NCBI RefSeq assembly: GCF_000210295.1
Contig: NC_026740.1
Coordinates: 248,001-312,000, forward strand
Reading direction: 5' to 3'
Origin: Trypanosoma brucei gambiense DAL972
Lineage: Eukaryota; Euglenozoa; Kinetoplastea; Trypanosomatida; Trypanosomatidae
DNA: 64,000 bases
The position numbers and the translations under genes are program-made. This document shows, in pieces, positions 50,697 through 61,144 of the stretch (position 1 is the first letter of the stretch; the number at the start of each line of letters is the position of its first letter). The notes under the pieces were generated by a model. It had not been told where the DNA came from. It did no database searches and worked only from the letters and a program-made list of their open reading frames with translations.

Positions 50697-51425
50697 ATGT
50701 TTGGACGTGGTTGCATGCTCACTTTTATTAGCACGGCTCTGTTGCTTCTTGGGGTCGGAGATGCGGCGGATGTTAAAGACGGGCAAGGGAGTGTACAAAC
50801 AAACAGTGACGACGTGTCGTATTATGGCCGTTTGAAGCTGCACCCAACCCTTGTCAATAATCCTGACTTCCACAACCCGCTGTGGCATGTTCAGGGAGGG
50901 GAGGTGATTCTAAGCAATGCTCAGCACTCATTTCGTGTGCCGACGCAAGTGGATGGTTCTTTTGTTGTACATGGTGTCCCTTACGGAAGTTACTACCTCC
51001 ATGCGGAATATAGTGATCACATCTACCCAACCATTCGCGTTGATGTAACTCAGAAGACTTCCCATGGGTTAGTACGACCACTTATACGAACTTATGCAAA
51101 CGAGGCGATACTCCAGCAATTACAAGGAACCGGTTTAGACGAATCGGCACCAGCAACCATTCCTTTTGTTGGAATTCACAACTATTTTGTGCCTCGTGAA
51201 GAGTACACTGTGTGGGGTTTACTGACAAATCCAATGATCATGATGATGCTAGTCTCTATGGCATTGATTGGGATGATGAATTTGGTGCCAGAGGAGGAAC
51301 GAAGAGAGTCCATGCGGGAGTTCCAGAACCTACGTAAGCAGTTTTCTGGTGGAGGTGCTGACGAGATTAAGCAACCGGCAAGGCGTGCGGTCACTGCGGC
51401 GGGACACGAGAGGAAGCACAAGTGA
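50697..51425 (+). CDS. EMC7: ER membrane protein complex subunit 7 (EMC7)
   Basis: 242 residues. A signal peptide (MLTFISTALLLLGVGDAA) is followed by a lumenal beta-sandwich of the DUF2012/EMC7 type, with VPTQVDGSFVVHGVPYGSYYLHAEY as the core beta-strand signature. One transmembrane segment at about 180-196 starts with the family's NPMIMMM hallmark (WGLLTNPM at 173-180). A basic cytosolic tail follows (EEERRESMREFQ, ending RAVTAAGHERKHK). EMC is the ER insertase for tail-anchored and polytopic proteins; EMC7 is a peripheral lumenal/single-pass subunit. The start is the first ATG after a T run and AG with a very short 5' UTR; M7 is an alternative start. Confidence 0.93.
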   Translation: MFGRGCMLTFISTALLLLGVGDAADVKDGQGSVQTNSDDVSYYGRLKLHPTLVNNPDFHNPLWHVQGGEVILSNAQHSFRVPTQVDGSFVVHGVPYGSYYLHAEYSDHIYPTIRVDVTQKTSHGLVRPLIRTYANEAILQQLQGTGLDESAPATIPFVGIHNYFVPREEYTVWGLLTNPMIMMMLVSMALIGMMNLVPEEERRESMREFQNLRKQFSGGGADEIKQPARRAVTAAGHERKHK

Positions 51426-52207
51426 GTGTTAAACATATTTTCTGTTTGTTTTTTTTCGCTCCATATTTTCCATTGTTGTTGGTAGTTATGATAGTGGAAT
51501 TTGTGGTTGGGTAGTGGGTAAGGGAACCGAAAAGAAAGAATGGAAACATTGAGGGGGTTTCTTTTTACACTCTTTTCCACATTTTCCCTCTGCTGCCATG
51601 CAGCTGCCGTCTTCCTCCTCCTCCTCCCAGATAACGTTAAAATAGGAAGGAAGGGGGCAAACAAGCAAGAAGAAGGCAGAGGTTGGGGGATAAAATAGAA
51701 GAACTCATAACTTTGTATCGCCTCACCTTTACCTGTACCTCTCGATCACAGACAAGCATATGCACTCATCCCTTAATTCACATACACGCACTTTCACACG
51801 GTGGACGTGAGCGCTGCCGGTGAATTAAGGTGGGAAGCGGAGAGTTGATATTCGAGTATGTTATTTCTTTGTTTCGGGATTCTGCACACGGGCCGCCTCA
51901 TTTGTGACAAATTGCGCCTTCAATTCATGCATCCCTCTTTGTTTTAATTTCCAATTATAATGGCAATTCGGCTCGTTTAACAAGGAAAATATAACCCCAC
52001 CCATAAGGTAATATATACTCATCAGAGGAAACAACACAAGGTAATAAATTATAACTTCCGAACGAGGGCACCGCTGTGGCTATTCTTGTAATCAGCAGAG
52101 TGTGAGATAAGTGAGCCAACTTTTCAAGAAAGAAGGAAACGGAGGCACACGAACCAACTTTTTTTGTTTGGAATAAAAGTAGAGGAACTCAAAAAGAGGT
52201 AACATAA
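51426..52207. other. Spacer, 0.78 kb
   Basis: UTR-like. T run at about 52159-52167 followed by AG near 52180 is the predicted acceptor of the PDI gene. Confidence 0.55.
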
Positions 52208-53341
52208 ATGACCCCGTTTTCATGTCGCAAAACCAGCCTGTTGAAAGCCATTTGCATCTTTGCTTATTTTGCATCTGCAGCGCATGCTAACGAACCGGAT
52301 GCGGCGCTGGAGGGTGTTGCAGACCTCACCAGCAGTAACTTTGACAGTAGTGTGGGAAAGGATGTGGCAGCGCTGGTGGAGTTTTACGCGCCATGGTGTG
52401 GACACTGCAAAAACCTCGTACCGGAGTTTGCCAAACTCGGCCGCGCCGCCGCTGGGGCCAAGGATAAAGTTCTCATTGCTAAAGTGGATGCCACAGCCCA
52501 AAAGGACCTCGCAACTCGCTTTGAGGTGAATGGGTACCCAACCATTCTCTTCTTTCCTGCTGGCTCGCAGAAGCCGGAGAAATACAGCGAGGGTCGCGAG
52601 GCGAAGGCGTTTGTTTCGTACCTTAACAATCAAATAAAGGGCTTGAACCTTTTTCTTCCCCGTGAACACAAATACGTGATGGCGCTGGACCAATCCAACT
52701 TTGACAAAGTGGCACTGGACGAAGGGAAAGATGCGTTTGTTTTATTTTACGCCCCCTGGTGTGGACACTGCAAGCGCCTCCATCCCTCGTTTGAGAGTCT
52801 CGCGAAGGTGTACCAAAACGAAAAGGACCTCATCATTGCTAATGTCGACGCTGATGACAAGAGCAACTCTGAGGTGACGAAGCGCTACAAGGTGGAGGGC
52901 TACCCCACTCTCGTTTTCTTTCCAAAAGGAAATAAGGGCAACCCGGTGAACTATGAGGAGGGACGAACCTTAGACGATATGATCAAGTTCGTCAATGAGC
53001 GAACGGGGAAAAAACGCACCAGCAGCGGTGATTTTGACAAAACTGTTGGTGTCGATGAAACCGTCACGAACCTCATGAAGGAGATGGCACAGTCAAGCAA
53101 GAACAAGGAGGAGAGGGAACGCCTCCTCGCGCAGATTCAGCAAGCCGTCTCCCCCAAAGCTCTAGGCGAGGGTGCCATGCACTACATCCGTATTGCTACT
53201 AATGTCCTTGAGAATGGTCATGAGTATATTAGCAAGGAACACGAGCGTGTCGGCCGTCTTCTGAAGGGAAGTCTGACAGGCGCGAAGAGGGATTCGTTGA
53301 CGATCCGATTCAACATTCTTTCGGCAATCAAAGGTGAGTAA
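52208..53341 (+). CDS. Protein disulfide isomerase, two thioredoxin domains plus ERp29-type C-terminus
   Basis: 377 residues. A signal peptide (about 1-27, ending SAAHA) targets the ER lumen. Two catalytic thioredoxin domains follow, each with YAPWCGHC: active sites CGHC at 64-67 and 185-188. The remaining residues (about 265-377) are helical and match the ERp29c-like D domain of the plant/protist PDI-D family. It catalyses formation and rearrangement of disulfides in secretory proteins, important in trypanosomes for surface glycoproteins. There is no KDEL-like retrieval signal; it ends SAIKGE, so retention must use another signal or the D domain. The start is the first ATG after a predicted acceptor. 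Confidence 0.96.
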   Translation: MTPFSCRKTSLLKAICIFAYFASAAHANEPDAALEGVADLTSSNFDSSVGKDVAALVEFYAPWCGHCKNLVPEFAKLGRAAAGAKDKVLIAKVDATAQKDLATRFEVNGYPTILFFPAGSQKPEKYSEGREAKAFVSYLNNQIKGLNLFLPREHKYVMALDQSNFDKVALDEGKDAFVLFYAPWCGHCKRLHPSFESLAKVYQNEKDLIIANVDADDKSNSEVTKRYKVEGYPTLVFFPKGNKGNPVNYEEGRTLDDMIKFVNERTGKKRTSSGDFDKTVGVDETVTNLMKEMAQSSKNKEERERLLAQIQQAVSPKALGEGAMHYIRIATNVLENGHEYISKEHERVGRLLKGSLTGAKRDSLTIRFNILSAIKGE

Positions 53342-54219
53342 ATATATGTTTTGCAGATGCCAAACTGCCGAGTACGCGCATTATTCGAAGAGTGATGTTA
53401 CAAGCAATGAGGTGGCGAGGCACTTGGTTTGGGGTGTTTCACCGTTGCAGGGGACATTTTTAACCGCTGCATGTGATGTCTCATTGTGCATGCACAAACT
53501 GGACTGAAAAAGCCTTTTCGTTCTTCACCTTTTTGTTTTTTTTTTGTTAATGGCCTGCAAGACAACATATGAAAACAACCCGAGAAAAAAAAGATATAAA
53601 GGTTTCATGGAAAGAAGTACATAAGAGGAAAGAGAAAGGTGTATGAAGGAAAAAGGCTAGAGGAGGAAAATGGAGTGACGGAAAGATAAAACTAAAAGGG
53701 GGAAACGGCGCGAGAACAAAGCAAAGAGAGAGAGAGGGGGGGGGGTTAAGGGAAAGTAAAGATGCTTTTGTGACGAAGCTGAGTAATTTTTTTTTAAAAA
53801 AAAGTCTGGTGGTGGTGTCTGTGTGTGTCTGTGTCTTGAAATATCTCAATCAGTACTATCCACTTGAGGGGAGCTATGGAAAGTTCGATCCATCACCACA
53901 TAAACCTTCTAGAAGCGTACGGGCTCCAACGGTATCTTTCTTTTCCCTTTATTTAATTCTGTTCACCAACTCCGTCTCATTTCTCGTGATGCGGCATATA
54001 TATATATATATATATGTATTTGTGGACAAATCGTGAAGCCCCTTCACATACGCAAGCAAATATACACGCGCACACGCTGGGGGACAGAGCAACCCCAGGC
54101 TTAGAGGTGGCGATATCAAATAAGAGAAAGTGATAGTTCATCAACAACCAGTCAAGAAGGAACCCGCGGGATAGAGGACAACTTCAATACATATTTAAGA
54201 GTGGGCACAGTGGGCAGCC
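53342..54219. other. Spacer, 0.88 kb
   Basis: A long purine-rich block (about 53580-53760, with a G run near 53736-53745), a T9A8 palindrome at 53787-53803 and a TA run at 53996-54015. No gene seen. Confidence 0.55.
53996..54015. repeat. TA microsatellite
   Basis: Twenty bases of TA. Confidence 0.85.
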
Positions 54220-57200
54220 ATGGAGTCAAAACGCTTTTCGGTGGGGTCCGAAACTCAGCTTCCGCTAAGGTTCCGGCGCAGTTACACCAGTGACGCAGCC
54301 GGCATTGCCCAATTGAGAAAAATCGCGAGCGTCGCGCAATGTATCCCGCCCACCGCAATGTACCCGTGGAAAACGGAGTCAGAATTCACGACGCTCATTG
54401 AACAATCCGTGATATCTATTACAGCGATATCTACAGTAATTGACAAGCCTGTCGGGTTCATTTGTCTTGACGACACACCGCACACAACGTTGATACCTGG
54501 AGACAGCTGGGAGGTTCTACTAGATGATAGTGACGGAGATTGTGATAAGCCCCTATCAATCTTTCCGTGCAACACCCTATGGGTGAAGGCAGTTCTCGTT
54601 CCTACATCTACTGCCCTTATGTCAGACTCTACAAATATGACGAAAGAGGATTTAGACTTACAAAGAAAGCTGCTACTTTTCGGCTATTCTTCGGAGGCGC
54701 TTCTTCAGCGTTTTCTCCATATTGCGTTAGACAACCTTCTTTCAATCGAGCACCTGTTGGTTCCCTGCCCAATGGGGCAAACTTACCGCGTATTTGAAAA
54801 CATCGGCTTCCGCCCCAGGCCTCTGCAACCCTCATCCTTCAACGGAACCGTACTTCATATCAAATCCGTCAGTATTGTGCCGCAGTTGCTTTTGCGACTT
54901 GGTATCGTAGAGGACTATGACGATTTTGTGGTTAGGATTCTCGGTGGTGACGGCCTCATCACATCTTTGCCGGACGAGTTTTATCTTGACGAGCTGTTAA
55001 AAGACCAGGATAGCAACAACAAGGTGATTGTCGCCGAGGACGCCGTGACGCACCGTGTCGCCGGAATTATGTGCCTTGAGGCCTCCATCGAGGATCAGCA
55101 AATGATATCACGACAGTACTACACCGAGTTGTACGGAAAGCTTCGCCCTATGCGAGGGCAACGCAACGCCTCGAAAGGTGCGGTCACTTCCAATATGGTG
55201 AGGATTAAGTTTTTCTACATTGACCCAGCGTACGCGCTGCGGGCTAAGAGTTTCTTGCCGGTCATATACAAGGAGTTTCCGTTCGTTGAGTACGTTATTA
55301 TTACTCTGCCGTACGACACCGAAAAGCCGCCGTTCCTTGGGGACTTTGATCATGTCCCACTTCGCAAATATTACCCCAGGAACTCTGAAGGTTATCTGAT
55401 ACCGCCGCCCGATGGCCTCTGGATCAACTGCAGGTACGCGGCGGATCCAGTGGTCGCTGCACCTGTGCGCAGTGAAAAAGACATAACATCCATCAATGTC
55501 TTCTTGGATGAGCCACACATGGAATTTTCTCAACATCAAATCGCTTTGTTGAGGGAGGATATACAACTCCTGCGGAGCGGTAGGGAAACCCCTGAGGATG
55601 TCGAAGAGTCGAACATCAACAGCTTTGTCTTTTCCTTTGTCACGTACACAGAGAATGTAGGGAGTGAGAAACAGTTACCTATTGTCGTTGGCGTTGCCTC
55701 CGCGCGGAAAATTTCAGTTAATGAAATGTATAGTTTACGTGCAAACTATGACCTCGACAAGCTAGTAAACTACTACTCGAAGGCCCCTCGGGACTACAGT
55801 GAAACAGACGTAACGCTCAGTTCTGAGGAGGGACGGCGAAAGTTCTTCAGGAACGAGGTGAGAGGTTTGCTCGTTCGCAGTTTCTACGTGAGGCCTGTGT
55901 ATCGTAGTCGTATTTCCTTCTTGATGAGGGAATTGTTGCGACACACAGACTGTGAGTTGGCATTATTGCTAGAAGATAATGCCAGTTCACCCTTCACCAC
56001 CTTGTTGCATCAGTTACTGCGCATCCAACCTCGGCGAGTGGTGGAGAAACCTCGCCCTCCGGCAAGCGAACCGGTATTCACACCAAGAAGCCCAGAAAGG
56101 ATACCAAGTAAGGATGTCGCACCCCTTGGTTGCCTTTTTGCCGCCACGCGTAGAACTCTTGGGGACCGCAAAAAACTGGTACATACACGCATTATTGTCG
56201 TGGGCGCCGGCTCCACTGGTCTGACGTTTCTTTATCGTCTTCTTACCGTGCCGTACATTTGTTTCACTAACCTGGTGCTTATCTCTACTGATGGCATGCC
56301 GGAGCATCCTAACCAACAGCAGAACCTCTGGAGCACCGATCGGATGGAACTACTTGAACGAGAACATATGGGACTCACAGTGGGGAACCCTATTCGCGTT
56401 ATCCACGGCTCTATGGTCGATATTGAAACTGCCCAACGTTATGTTGTCGTTGACGACAGCACTTATGAGCCGTATGACTATGTTATTCTCACAACGGGTA
56501 GGCAATTTGGTGTGCCTCTTTCCATAAGTAGCCTTCAACAACCAGTGCAGCAGCGGCAGCAGTTGTCACGGACGAGCACACCTCCTGGTGTTCTGCCGAT
56601 CTCTGGTTCGGCTTCTGTAGAAAGGTTGCAGCGGACCCTGTATGAATTGGACCGTAACCCAGAAAATGTCAGCAACATTGTGGTGTACGGCTCCGGTCTA
56701 GACGCCTTTGCTATTGCCACATCCATCATCAACCTCGGTTTCTCACCGCAACGTATGGTGTTGGTGAGTCCGGATGTAACAAATCCATTCGTTGACAAGG
56801 ACGCCTTTGAATGTGTTGTGAGAATGTGGAGTGCATTGGGGGCGAATACGATGCATGGGTACAAGATCAGTCGCACAGAATACGATGATGATGGTACCAC
56901 ATTAACAACCGTCGTTCTTTCACCCGTGCCCGCATTAGCCGCTCCGGCTGGTCCTGGGACCGATTCCAATGCCCGAAGTTCTGTTGAGATCAACTGCAGC
57001 CTTATCGTCTGCTGTGAGGATAAGGATATTGACAGTAATGTACTTTCCACACTGAACAGGCGCTCGATTGTGTTCGACGGTCGCGTCACGGTTGAGTCCA
57101 ACTACCTCACGACGAACCCGTGCGTATACGCAACAGGGCCTGTTGCAATGTTCACACGGCGGTACGGCACGACGACCAGTTTCGATGAATTCAACGCGAG

Positions 57201-58263
57201 GGACGTGGGAACAAACTTGGCGGAGGTTATACTTGGTACGCTTGGGTTCGAGGAGTTTGCTACGCCAAACCTTCAGTCGTGCACAGATAAGGAGAACGAA
57301 TTGCTTGCAGCGCATAATGAACTGTACAGTAAAGTCCTCGATGAGAACGGTAGTCGCAACGCAAATTATGGTGTCGACCTTAATTCTCTGTCGGCGGAAA
57401 AGGATGCCCATGAGATTGCAAAGCAAAACCAACTTAAGCAACAGCAGAAACTCCCAGTGTATACCACGCCCGTTGCGAGCCGAATTCGTCTTCCTGGGAA
57501 GTACGTTTTCTTCAGTACTATGCGCATATTTTTTGACCCCGCGCAGTGCACGCGATTGTACTATTCCTGTATAGAAGGCAACAAACCTTATGTAGATGAC
57601 ATAACAGTCTCTTATCAAGTGGCAACACCTGCCGACAGGGGCTCAATATATAAAGACGTGGAGCAGGACCTTCTTGTAATTTACTTGAACAAACACACGC
57701 GACTCATTGATGCTGTGGTGTACTTTGGTAATGGCAGTCCTGAGACGCACAACTATATGTGCCTGATCGGTTTGCCTCACTCCTTGTTGAACCTCATCTT
57801 TCGCTATAATGAAGCCCGCACGGACTTGCTGGAAAGCGATGATTGCGGCTCCAACAGCAGTATGAGCGGGAGTAAGAGCACCGCAAGCAACAAAATAGAT
57901 ATTGTTGCTCAAGAAAGCACTCTAAATCTCATGGAATATCTTCGCTCACCAAGGTTGCAGGTTGTCTTTTACGATCGGTTCGTGGAGTTCTACGAAAACC
58001 TCCGCAAGAAGATGCAAGAGCATGAGGATGTGATGAAAATGAAGCAGAGTGCACTCCAGAGAATGGAAGTGACACCACGTATTAGCGCTAAAAACCGTGC
58101 GATATATCTAGAGAAACTGACGGAGATGCAAAAAGACTTTGCACGGAGGGTTCAGTACGAGCTCATCAAATTCCTCCACGAAAGCAAAGAGTACCTGCCA
58201 CAGATCATGTACCTGCCAGACATTACGGAGCATGTGGAAAAAAATGAGGGTCGACAGGAGTGA
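54220..58263 (+). CDS. CFAP61: CFAP61/FAP61 homologue (axonemal radial-spoke-base protein)
   Basis: 1347 residues. The N-terminal 650 residues hold N-acetyltransferase-like domains characteristic of CFAP61 (YTSDAAGIAQLRKIASVA, GFRPRPLQP, VRIKFFYIDPAYALRAKSFL). From about 655 there is a Rossmann/FAD-type region, RIIVVGAGSTGLTFLYRLL, with GAGSTG at about 661-666, then YDYVILTTGRQFG and NIVVYGSGLDAFAIA, resembling pyridine-nucleotide-disulfide oxidoreductases. This NAT-plus-oxidoreductase-like architecture is specific to CFAP61, a part of the calmodulin- and spoke-associated complex at the base of radial spokes in motile cilia. It is structural; catalysis is doubtful. The C-terminus is a coiled-coil-like helix (YENLRKKMQEHEDVMKMK). 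In a trypanosome it should sit in the flagellar axoneme and affect motility. The length is slightly above the human protein. Confidence 0.93.
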   Translation: MESKRFSVGSETQLPLRFRRSYTSDAAGIAQLRKIASVAQCIPPTAMYPWKTESEFTTLIEQSVISITAISTVIDKPVGFICLDDTPHTTLIPGDSWEVLLDDSDGDCDKPLSIFPCNTLWVKAVLVPTSTALMSDSTNMTKEDLDLQRKLLLFGYSSEALLQRFLHIALDNLLSIEHLLVPCPMGQTYRVFENIGFRPRPLQPSSFNGTVLHIKSVSIVPQLLLRLGIVEDYDDFVVRILGGDGLITSLPDEFYLDELLKDQDSNNKVIVAEDAVTHRVAGIMCLEASIEDQQMISRQYYTELYGKLRPMRGQRNASKGAVTSNMVRIKFFYIDPAYALRAKSFLPVIYKEFPFVEYVIITLPYDTEKPPFLGDFDHVPLRKYYPRNSEGYLIPPPDGLWINCRYAADPVVAAPVRSEKDITSINVFLDEPHMEFSQHQIALLREDIQLLRSGRETPEDVEESNINSFVFSFVTYTENVGSEKQLPIVVGVASARKISVNEMYSLRANYDLDKLVNYYSKAPRDYSETDVTLSSEEGRRKFFRNEVRGLLVRSFYVRPVYRSRISFLMRELLRHTDCELALLLEDNASSPFTTLLHQLLRIQPRRVVEKPRPPASEPVFTPRSPERIPSKDVAPLGCLFAATRRTLGDRKKLVHTRIIVVGAGSTGLTFLYRLLTVPYICFTNLVLISTDGMPEHPNQQQNLWSTDRMELLEREHMGLTVGNPIRVIHGSMVDIETAQRYVVVDDSTYEPYDYVILTTGRQFGVPLSISSLQQPVQQRQQLSRTSTPPGVLPISGSASVERLQRTLYELDRNPENVSNIVVYGSGLDAFAIATSIINLGFSPQRMVLVSPDVTNPFVDKDAFECVVRMWSALGANTMHGYKISRTEYDDDGTTLTTVVLSPVPALAAPAGPGTDSNARSSVEINCSLIVCCEDKDIDSNVLSTLNRRSIVFDGRVTVESNYLTTNPCVYATGPVAMFTRRYGTTTSFDEFNARDVGTNLAEVILGTLGFEEFATPNLQSCTDKENELLAAHNELYSKVLDENGSRNANYGVDLNSLSAEKDAHEIAKQNQLKQQQKLPVYTTPVASRIRLPGKYVFFSTMRIFFDPAQCTRLYYSCIEGNKPYVDDITVSYQVATPADRGSIYKDVEQDLLVIYLNKHTRLIDAVVYFGNGSPETHNYMCLIGLPHSLLNLIFRYNEARTDLLESDDCGSNSSMSGSKSTASNKIDIVAQESTLNLMEYLRSPRLQVVFYDRFVEFYENLRKKMQEHEDVMKMKQSALQRMEVTPRISAKNRAIYLEKLTEMQKDFARRVQYELIKFLHESKEYLPQIMYLPDITEHVEKNEGRQE

Positions 58264-58948
58264 TTACTGCGGCGTGTGACGGTGTGCAACATGAGAGCCG
58301 ATGCCGTTGTTTAATCCACTGAGGGGCGCAGCCAAGGATAAGCATTCCTATATATATATATATCATTATATGTAATGCATACACATGTTTCAATCACTGC
58401 TGAGTCCTTCGGCATCTCTTTTTCACCTTTCGCTTATCATCTGCACGCCCTCTTCTTCATTCCGTTTTCACTCCCTCTCCTCTTGACCCCGGGAGAATCC
58501 CCTCCGTTTTGTTGTTGTTTCCGTCTATACTTGCTCGGTCAAATAGGGAAACTAACAAGAAAGTGGCACTTATAGGGGTTGAGCTCCTCTTATCAGGCTC
58601 CCTGATGGCAGCAGCGGTGATCAAAATTGTCACTTCTGTCTTTGATTAGCATTTTGTTATTTTTATGCATTGCATATTGTTTTTCTTCTTGAAAGGTATA
58701 TATGTGTACATATGTTTGTATTATTATTGTTATTATCACTTATCGCATTCCCTTTTACTGTGTTCAAGGTTCTATACGCTACAAGTAAAGTTTTTTTTTT
58801 CTCAAGGGCAGGGCAGTCACCAGATAAAGGAAGGGAAGTAATCTGCTTATTTGAATCGAACAACAAAAACTATAAAAAGAGCAGCTAATTACAGGCAGTT
58901 CCGCTTACGACTAAGCAGATTTCATTCAGCAACTAAAGCAACACAGGT
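58264..58948. other. Spacer, 0.69 kb
   Basis: Short TA run at 58349-58363; T run at about 58790-58801 with AG near 58806 is the acceptor of the first HSP10 copy. The last 66 bases (58883-58948) belong to the duplicated block. Confidence 0.6.
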
Positions 58949-59285
58949 ATGCTCCGCGTTTCCATTCCCGCACTCAAGACGCTGCAGCCTCTGGGCTCGC
59001 GTGTGCTGGTGAGACGCACTCTGGCAGCCAAGCAAACAAAGGCCGGTGTGCTCATCCCTGAGCAAGTTGCTGGTAAAGTCAACGAGGGTACCGTTGTCGC
59101 TGTGGCGGCTGCAACAAAGGACTGGACACCGAGTGTGAAGGTTAATGACACTGTGCTACTTCCTGAGTTTGGTGGAAGCAGTATTAAGCTGGAAGGAGAG
59201 GAACTGTTCCTCTACAACGAAGACTCGTTGCTTGGTGTTATCCAGAATTGAAGGGTGGACAGTAACCGCTAACGTGCATCACGTC
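58883..59285 (+). repeat. 403-bp duplicated block, copy A (HSP10 gene plus flanks)
   Basis: Identical to 61079-61481 (offset 2196) except for one base: G at 59255, A at 61451. It covers 66 bases of 5' flank, the whole HSP10 coding sequence and 34 bases of 3' flank; homology stops sharply at both ends. Confidence 0.97.
58949..59251 (+). CDS. HSP10: 10-kDa chaperonin HSP10 (GroES/Cpn10), copy 1
   Basis: 100 residues, the usual Cpn10 length. It forms the heptameric lid of mitochondrial HSP60. Seen: LQPLGSRVLVRR (N-terminal strand), the mobile-loop region AAKQTKAGVLIPEQ, GTVVAVA, the hydrophobic VKVNDTVLLPEFGG segment and the C-terminal LFLYNEDSLLGVI. The first 10 residues (MLRVSIPALK) suit import without cleavage, as for other HSP10s. 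The protein is identical to copy 2 at 61145. Its own predicted acceptor (about 58806) lies outside the duplicated block, and no ATG precedes the start in the inferred 5' UTR. Confidence 0.97.
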   Translation: MLRVSIPALKTLQPLGSRVLVRRTLAAKQTKAGVLIPEQVAGKVNEGTVVAVAAATKDWTPSVKVNDTVLLPEFGGSSIKLEGEELFLYNEDSLLGVIQN

Positions 59286-59725
59286 ATTCTCTGGTGGCAC
59301 TTTGTTCCCCTCTCGTGTCCTACACGCTCCGCTTCCAGCCTGGTCTGTTTCATTGCTGCGTAAAGGGTGAGAAGCCGTGATAGCGCGAGGAGTGGGGAAT
59401 GGAGTGCATGCCACACTTCTATTTCTATTTACACTTTTATTTTTTTTATTTTAATATTACATCATCGAATTTGTCGGACACCTTCCTTGATTTAGTTTGT
59501 GTGAACCACCGTAGTTGCTTTTTTTTAAAAAAAAAGAAGGCAACCCTGCCATCCACAATTGCAGTCGCACATATTTTCACTACCATTCTTTTTTATTCCT
59601 TCCCACGGGGGTGGAGTGTGCTAAGTTGTGTGTGTAACATTTAAAATAGCACCGCGCATTCGTACACGGGAAACCTCAAAGGGTCCGTAAAGCAAAAGAA
59701 GAGGAAAAGAAAGAATCACGCGGGC
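59252..59725. other. Spacer, 0.47 kb
   Basis: The first 34 bases belong to the duplicated block. T8A9 palindrome at 59519-59535; pyrimidine-rich tract at about 59581-59603 may guide trans-splicing of the thioesterase-like gene. Confidence 0.55.
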
Positions 59726-60793
59726 ATGTTTTGTGACGCTGAAGATGGGGCTGCCATAGTTTCTCATATTCCAACAAGTCCTTTTGTCCCAATACAACAC
59801 AATAATATTGATGTCTCCGCTGTGAATCGCCTTGCAAACTTCGCCATTCGCTTCGCCAGGGAACACGGCTGGTGTTCCAGTCACCCTTTCAAGATGAGCT
59901 CGGGCCCCAAAATTGGAGAGAATGAAGGCGAGAGCAATGAACTTGATGATATCACTGTTTTCTATGCGGGTGTGGAGGTTGAGCTTGCCGAAGAAACCCC
60001 GAAGTTCAAAAGAGAGGGCACTCCTGCGTCTCTCTTTCTCTATGCACAGTTATGGCTCTCACATGTAGGTGTGAGCAGCAATGGCCTGTATGGCAAACTC
60101 TTTAGCTTCAAGAAGGATGAGGAGGATTGCAGGGAGTTTCTGGGTTCGTTCAAGCTCACAGGCGTTACCGTGTCAAGAACGACTCGTAAACCCACGCCTA
60201 TTCCCGCGCCGCGACTCGAAATGATGCGTTCTTTGATCGCAAAAAACACAGCGGCATCGGAGCTGCCCAGGGTTGAGCGTATTAACTTCTCACAGCTTAA
60301 CGAGCGGTGCCGTTTCGCTTCTGTCCGCTCCCACGAGGAATTTGCGTGTGCACTTCCATCGCACCCGGCCGTGGCTCCGCTGAAAGTTGGGTACCGCCGT
60401 GAGTTTCACCTGAGAGAAACCGATTTCGATTTTAACAGGCACGTAAACCAGGTTGTAACCATCACAATGGTCATCAACACCTTTCGAGCTGCTTTGGGTG
60501 ACAACACAACCGTTTTCCCGCGCTTGTTAGATACCGATGTCCACCCTCTGGATGGCGATTTGCTCATCCGAAGGCTACGCATTGACTACGTTCGGGAGGT
60601 ACCTGCTGACCACACCGCCATGGCAGTGATGTTATTCTTTCAAGATGATGTCTCAATGGATAATGTCATTGCGTCTTCCACAAATTCGAGAAAAAAATCC
60701 CTTACTGAACTTTGGTTTATTGTGCAGGGAATCCCGGCCGCTGAGACCAATCCATTTGTCTCCGCGGTTGGTAAGGTGCTTTTGCGGTGCTGA
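59726..60793 (+). CDS. Acyl-ACP-thioesterase-like double hot-dog protein
   Basis: 355 residues. The C-terminal half carries the signature TDFDFNRHVNQ at 232-242, matching the SDLDMNQHVNN motif of FatA-type acyl-ACP thioesterases, followed by LLIRRLRIDYVREVP, where the family has the LDYRRE segment. The N-terminal half (about 70-180: VFYAGVEVELAEETPKFKREG, then LGSFKLTGVTVSR) would be the first hot-dog domain. These enzymes hydrolyse fatty acyl thioesters. In trypanosomes an acyl-ACP or acyl-CoA substrate in mitochondrion or cytosol is possible; that is inference. Asn237 and His239 correspond to the family's catalytic pair; the usual Cys is not obvious. A second Met (M56) could be an alternative start. 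The gene is sandwiched between two identical HSP10 copies. Confidence 0.8.
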   Translation: MFCDAEDGAAIVSHIPTSPFVPIQHNNIDVSAVNRLANFAIRFAREHGWCSSHPFKMSSGPKIGENEGESNELDDITVFYAGVEVELAEETPKFKREGTPASLFLYAQLWLSHVGVSSNGLYGKLFSFKKDEEDCREFLGSFKLTGVTVSRTTRKPTPIPAPRLEMMRSLIAKNTAASELPRVERINFSQLNERCRFASVRSHEEFACALPSHPAVAPLKVGYRREFHLRETDFDFNRHVNQVVTITMVINTFRAALGDNTTVFPRLLDTDVHPLDGDLLIRRLRIDYVREVPADHTAMAVMLFFQDDVSMDNVIASSTNSRKKSLTELWFIVQGIPAAETNPFVSAVGKVLLRC

Positions 60794-61144
60794 CGAGATA
60801 TACCCCGGTGAAACACCTTAAATGTGTTCCCCGTTTAAGGACTTCGACGCCCATGCTAAGGGGAGATAAGTTTATTAAAATGAAACATCGTTGAAACACA
60901 GGGGGGAAACAAGGCAAAAATTGGAAAGGAAATATACTTTGTGAAGTTCACACCCACGTGCTCTGTTGGTCGAACTGGACCCAAACCGTAATTGCACTCC
61001 GACTTTCCCCACCTTTGCATGCCCGAATTAATGTACATTTCTTGCTTTCCTTTCTTTACAAGTAACCAGTGACCCAGAAGCTAATTACAGGCAGTTCCGC
61101 TTACGACTAAGCAGATTTCATTCAGCAACTAAAGCAACACAGGT
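60794..61144. other. Short spacer
   Basis: Pyrimidine tract at about 61036-61058 and AG at 61061-61062 form the acceptor of HSP10 copy 2, outside the duplicated block that starts at 61079. Confidence 0.6.

Noticed and set aside
56935..57618. 227-codon minus-strand frame inside CFAP61
   Set aside because: Shadow of a well-supported gene.
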